Source of the DNA: Actinomycetales bacterium
GTDB taxonomy: Bacteria; Actinomycetota; Actinomycetes; Actinomycetales; Actinomycetaceae
Reading direction: 5' to 3'
NCBI GenBank assembly: GCA_012513625.1
Contig: JAAZBW010000007.1
Span: 1 to 6,976 of the forward strand
Length of the DNA: 6,976 nucleotides
Part shown: positions 5,538 through 6,976 of the stretch, one piece after another
How positions within the stretch are numbered: position 1 is the first letter of the stretch
Layout: each line of letters starts with the position of its first letter
Made by a program: the position numbers and the translations under genes
The notes under the pieces: model-generated
Told to the model about the DNA's origin: nothing
The model's input: the letters and a program-made list of their open reading frames with translations, nothing else
Database searches by the model: none

Positions 5538-5543
5538 TAGGCT
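5538..5543 (+). promoter_or_regulatory. CNNM gene -10 element (TAGGCT), leaderless type
   Basis: TAGGCT matches TANNNT and ends 6 nt before the ATG at 5550, the spacing expected if transcription begins at the start codon. There is no Shine-Dalgarno in the 20 nt before the ATG (the GGGG run at 5522-5525 is too far away). The -35 is not recognisable. Confidence 0.5.
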
Positions 5544-5549
5544 CCACGC

Positions 5550-6932
5550 ATGCCCGACGGTTTATGGCTGAACATTGCGCTGGTATTCCTCTTCGTCCTC
5601 ATAGGCGGCCTCTTCGCCGGCACCGAGATGGCGATCGTGAACCTCCGCCAGAGCCAGGTAGAGCAGATCGAGGCCGAGGGCCCGCGCGGGGCGAGGATCG
5701 GACGGCTGGTCCGCAACCCCAACACGTTCCTCTCTGCGGTCCAGATCGGCGTCACACTCGCCGGATTCCTCTCCTCCGCCTACGGTGCCTCCCAGATCGC
5801 ACCCACGTTCGAGCCCTGGCTGGTCTCGCTCGGACTCTCGGCGGGAGCGGCGAACACCATTGCACTCGTGGGCATGACCCTGGTGATCGCCTATCTCTCG
5901 CTCGTGTTCGGCGAGCTCGTGCCCAAGCGGCTCGCCATGCAGAACGCGGTCAGGATCACCAAGGTGGCCGCCCCTCCCCTCAGCACCTTCGCGAGCCTCA
6001 TGCGGCCTGTCATCTGGCTGCTCTCCGTTTCCACCAACCTCGTGGTGCGCCTGCTCGGCGGCGATCCGGATGCGCACAAGGAGGCCGTCTCCGCGGAGGA
6101 GATCCGCTCCATGGTCACCACCTCGGACGCGATCTCCGAGGCCAACCGGAACATCCTCCAGGACGTGTTCGAGGCGGCAGAGCGCACCCTCGTGGAGGTG
6201 ATGCGTCCCCGCACGGAGGTCAATTTCCTCCATGGCGACCACTCCGTGGTGGAAGCCCTCGCGGCGGCCCACGCCATGCCCAACTCGCGTTACCCCATCT
6301 ACGGTGACGACTCGGATGACATCCTCGGCTTTGTGCACCTGCGAGACCTCATCCGGGCGGATCGCCCCGAGAGCACGCGGGTACGCGCGGTGACACGGCC
6401 CATCGTGATGTTCCCCGGCACCGTCCACGTGCTGCGCGCCATCAACCTGATGCGCGCAGGCGGCCACCAGATCGCGATCGTGGTGGACGAGTACGGCGGC
6501 ACGGACGGGATCGTCACGATGGAGGACCTCATGGAGGAGATCGTGGGCGACATCTACGACGAGTACGACGTCTCCATAGAGCCCGCGGACTCGGTCCTCA
6601 AATCGGCCGGCCTCGTGGAGGTGGACGGCGGGCTCATCCTGCAGGAGTTCGAGGCCCACACCGGGATCGACCTGCCGGACGACGGCTCGTACCAGACGGT
6701 GGGCGGCTACATCATGTCCCAGCTCGGCCGGGTGGCCGCGGAGGGAGACGAGGTGAACGTGCCCGGCTACCGGCTGGAGGTGGTCTCCGTGGACCGCAAC
6801 CGGATCGCGCGCGTCAAGATCGAGACCGTCGGTGCCGACGACGGAGCGGAGGCGTCAGAGGACACCGAACCCACCGGGGACGGCGCGGTGGAGGACCGGG
6901 GCGCGGGACGCCGTCGTCGGGAAACCGAGTAG
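5550..6932 (+). CDS. CNNM/CorC (HlyC) family membrane protein with CBS domains
   Basis: Integral membrane protein of the DUF21-CBS-CorC_HlyC family; members are implicated in Mg2+ transport or homeostasis, and the old hemolysin label is probably misleading. 460 aa. CNNM/DUF21 domain about 1-195 with four hydrophobic stretches (about 5-27, 60-83, 103-125, 142-165), including the family-typical GLFAGTEMAIV (20-30), the NPNTFLSAVQIGVTLAGFL region (57-74) and FGELVPKRLAM (120-130). A CBS pair (about 216-335) follows, with VMRPRTEV and VVDEYGGTDGIVTMEDLMEEIVGDIYDEYD (311-340). Next is a CorC_HlyC domain (about 350-427), then an acidic, disordered tail (428-449) ending in RRRRETE. The ATG at 5550 is the only start that keeps the first membrane segment intact. 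It is transcribed away from prfB with 69 bp between them; the substrate cannot be told from sequence. Confidence 0.93.
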   Translation: MPDGLWLNIALVFLFVLIGGLFAGTEMAIVNLRQSQVEQIEAEGPRGARIGRLVRNPNTFLSAVQIGVTLAGFLSSAYGASQIAPTFEPWLVSLGLSAGAANTIALVGMTLVIAYLSLVFGELVPKRLAMQNAVRITKVAAPPLSTFASLMRPVIWLLSVSTNLVVRLLGGDPDAHKEAVSAEEIRSMVTTSDAISEANRNILQDVFEAAERTLVEVMRPRTEVNFLHGDHSVVEALAAAHAMPNSRYPIYGDDSDDILGFVHLRDLIRADRPESTRVRAVTRPIVMFPGTVHVLRAINLMRAGGHQIAIVVDEYGGTDGIVTMEDLMEEIVGDIYDEYDVSIEPADSVLKSAGLVEVDGGLILQEFEAHTGIDLPDDGSYQTVGGYIMSQLGRVAAEGDEVNVPGYRLEVVSVDRNRIARVKIETVGADDGAEASEDTEPTGDGAVEDRGAGRRRRETE

Positions 6933-6945
6933 GCACCCACGCGGG

Positions 6946-6976
6946 TCAGGCGAGCCTCTCGAACCTCCGGTTGAGG
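6946..6976 (-). CDS. possible C-terminal end of a convergent gene (partial)
   Basis: On the minus strand the last bases read as sense codons LNRRFERLA followed by TGA (6948-6946), running off the right edge. It would converge on the CNNM gene with 13 bp between stops. Only nine full codons are visible, with G/C-rich third positions for most, so this is only a suggestion; no family can be assigned. Confidence 0.25.
   Translation of the reverse strand, partial: LNRRFERLA

Noticed and set aside
6933..6976. Terminator after the CNNM gene
   Set aside because: The short complementary runs around ACCCACGCGGGT do not form a stem longer than 4 bp and have no T tract.

Overview
The window comes from a high-GC Gram-positive bacterium (Actinobacteria). 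This rests on strongly G/C-biased third codon positions, three of six protein starts being GTG, the gene order prfB-ftsE-ftsX-M23 peptidase-smpB-ssrA, and a tmRNA tag (AETKSTDFALAA) whose DFALAA ending resembles tags I recall from Arthrobacter-like Micrococcales. Genus cannot be resolved from this sequence alone. Codon use looks uniform across all genes, and no mobile element is visible.

Layout. Positions 1-314 (minus strand) are most of ssrA (tmRNA), with its 3' end cut off by the window edge. Next, all on the minus strand and read from right to left, are: prfB (release factor 2, 5480-4368); a 219-bp gap with promoter-like and operator-like sequences; ftsE (4148-3459); ftsX (3456-2542); a secreted coiled-coil M23 metallopeptidase (2540-1116); a 213-bp gap dominated by a 52-bp tandem repeat; smpB (902-378); and ssrA. 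On the plus strand, diverging from prfB across 69 bp, is a CNNM/CorC-family membrane protein with CBS domains (5550-6932). The last 31 bases may hold the end of a convergent gene.

How the genes work together. Two functional themes share the locus. One is translation termination and ribosome rescue: RF2 reads UGA/UAA stop codons, while SmpB and tmRNA release stalled ribosomes. The other is cell-wall remodelling at division: FtsE (ATPase) and FtsX (membrane subunit) form a complex that, in studied bacteria, activates a coiled-coil wall hydrolase or its regulator. Here a catalytically complete M23 endopeptidase starts 1 bp after ftsX, which makes it the obvious partner. ftsE, ftsX and the peptidase gene are separated by 2 bp and 1 bp and are almost certainly one translationally coupled operon.

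Most interesting points: the 52-bp tandem repeat with competing hairpins between the peptidase gene and smpB; GTCACA-type direct repeats and a promoter-overlapping dyad before ftsE; and the compact divergent prfB/CNNM control region, with two leaderless-type promoters and a 10-bp palindrome almost exactly midway. I see no clearly new protein system; this is a conserved chromosomal core region with some unexplained intergenic structure.
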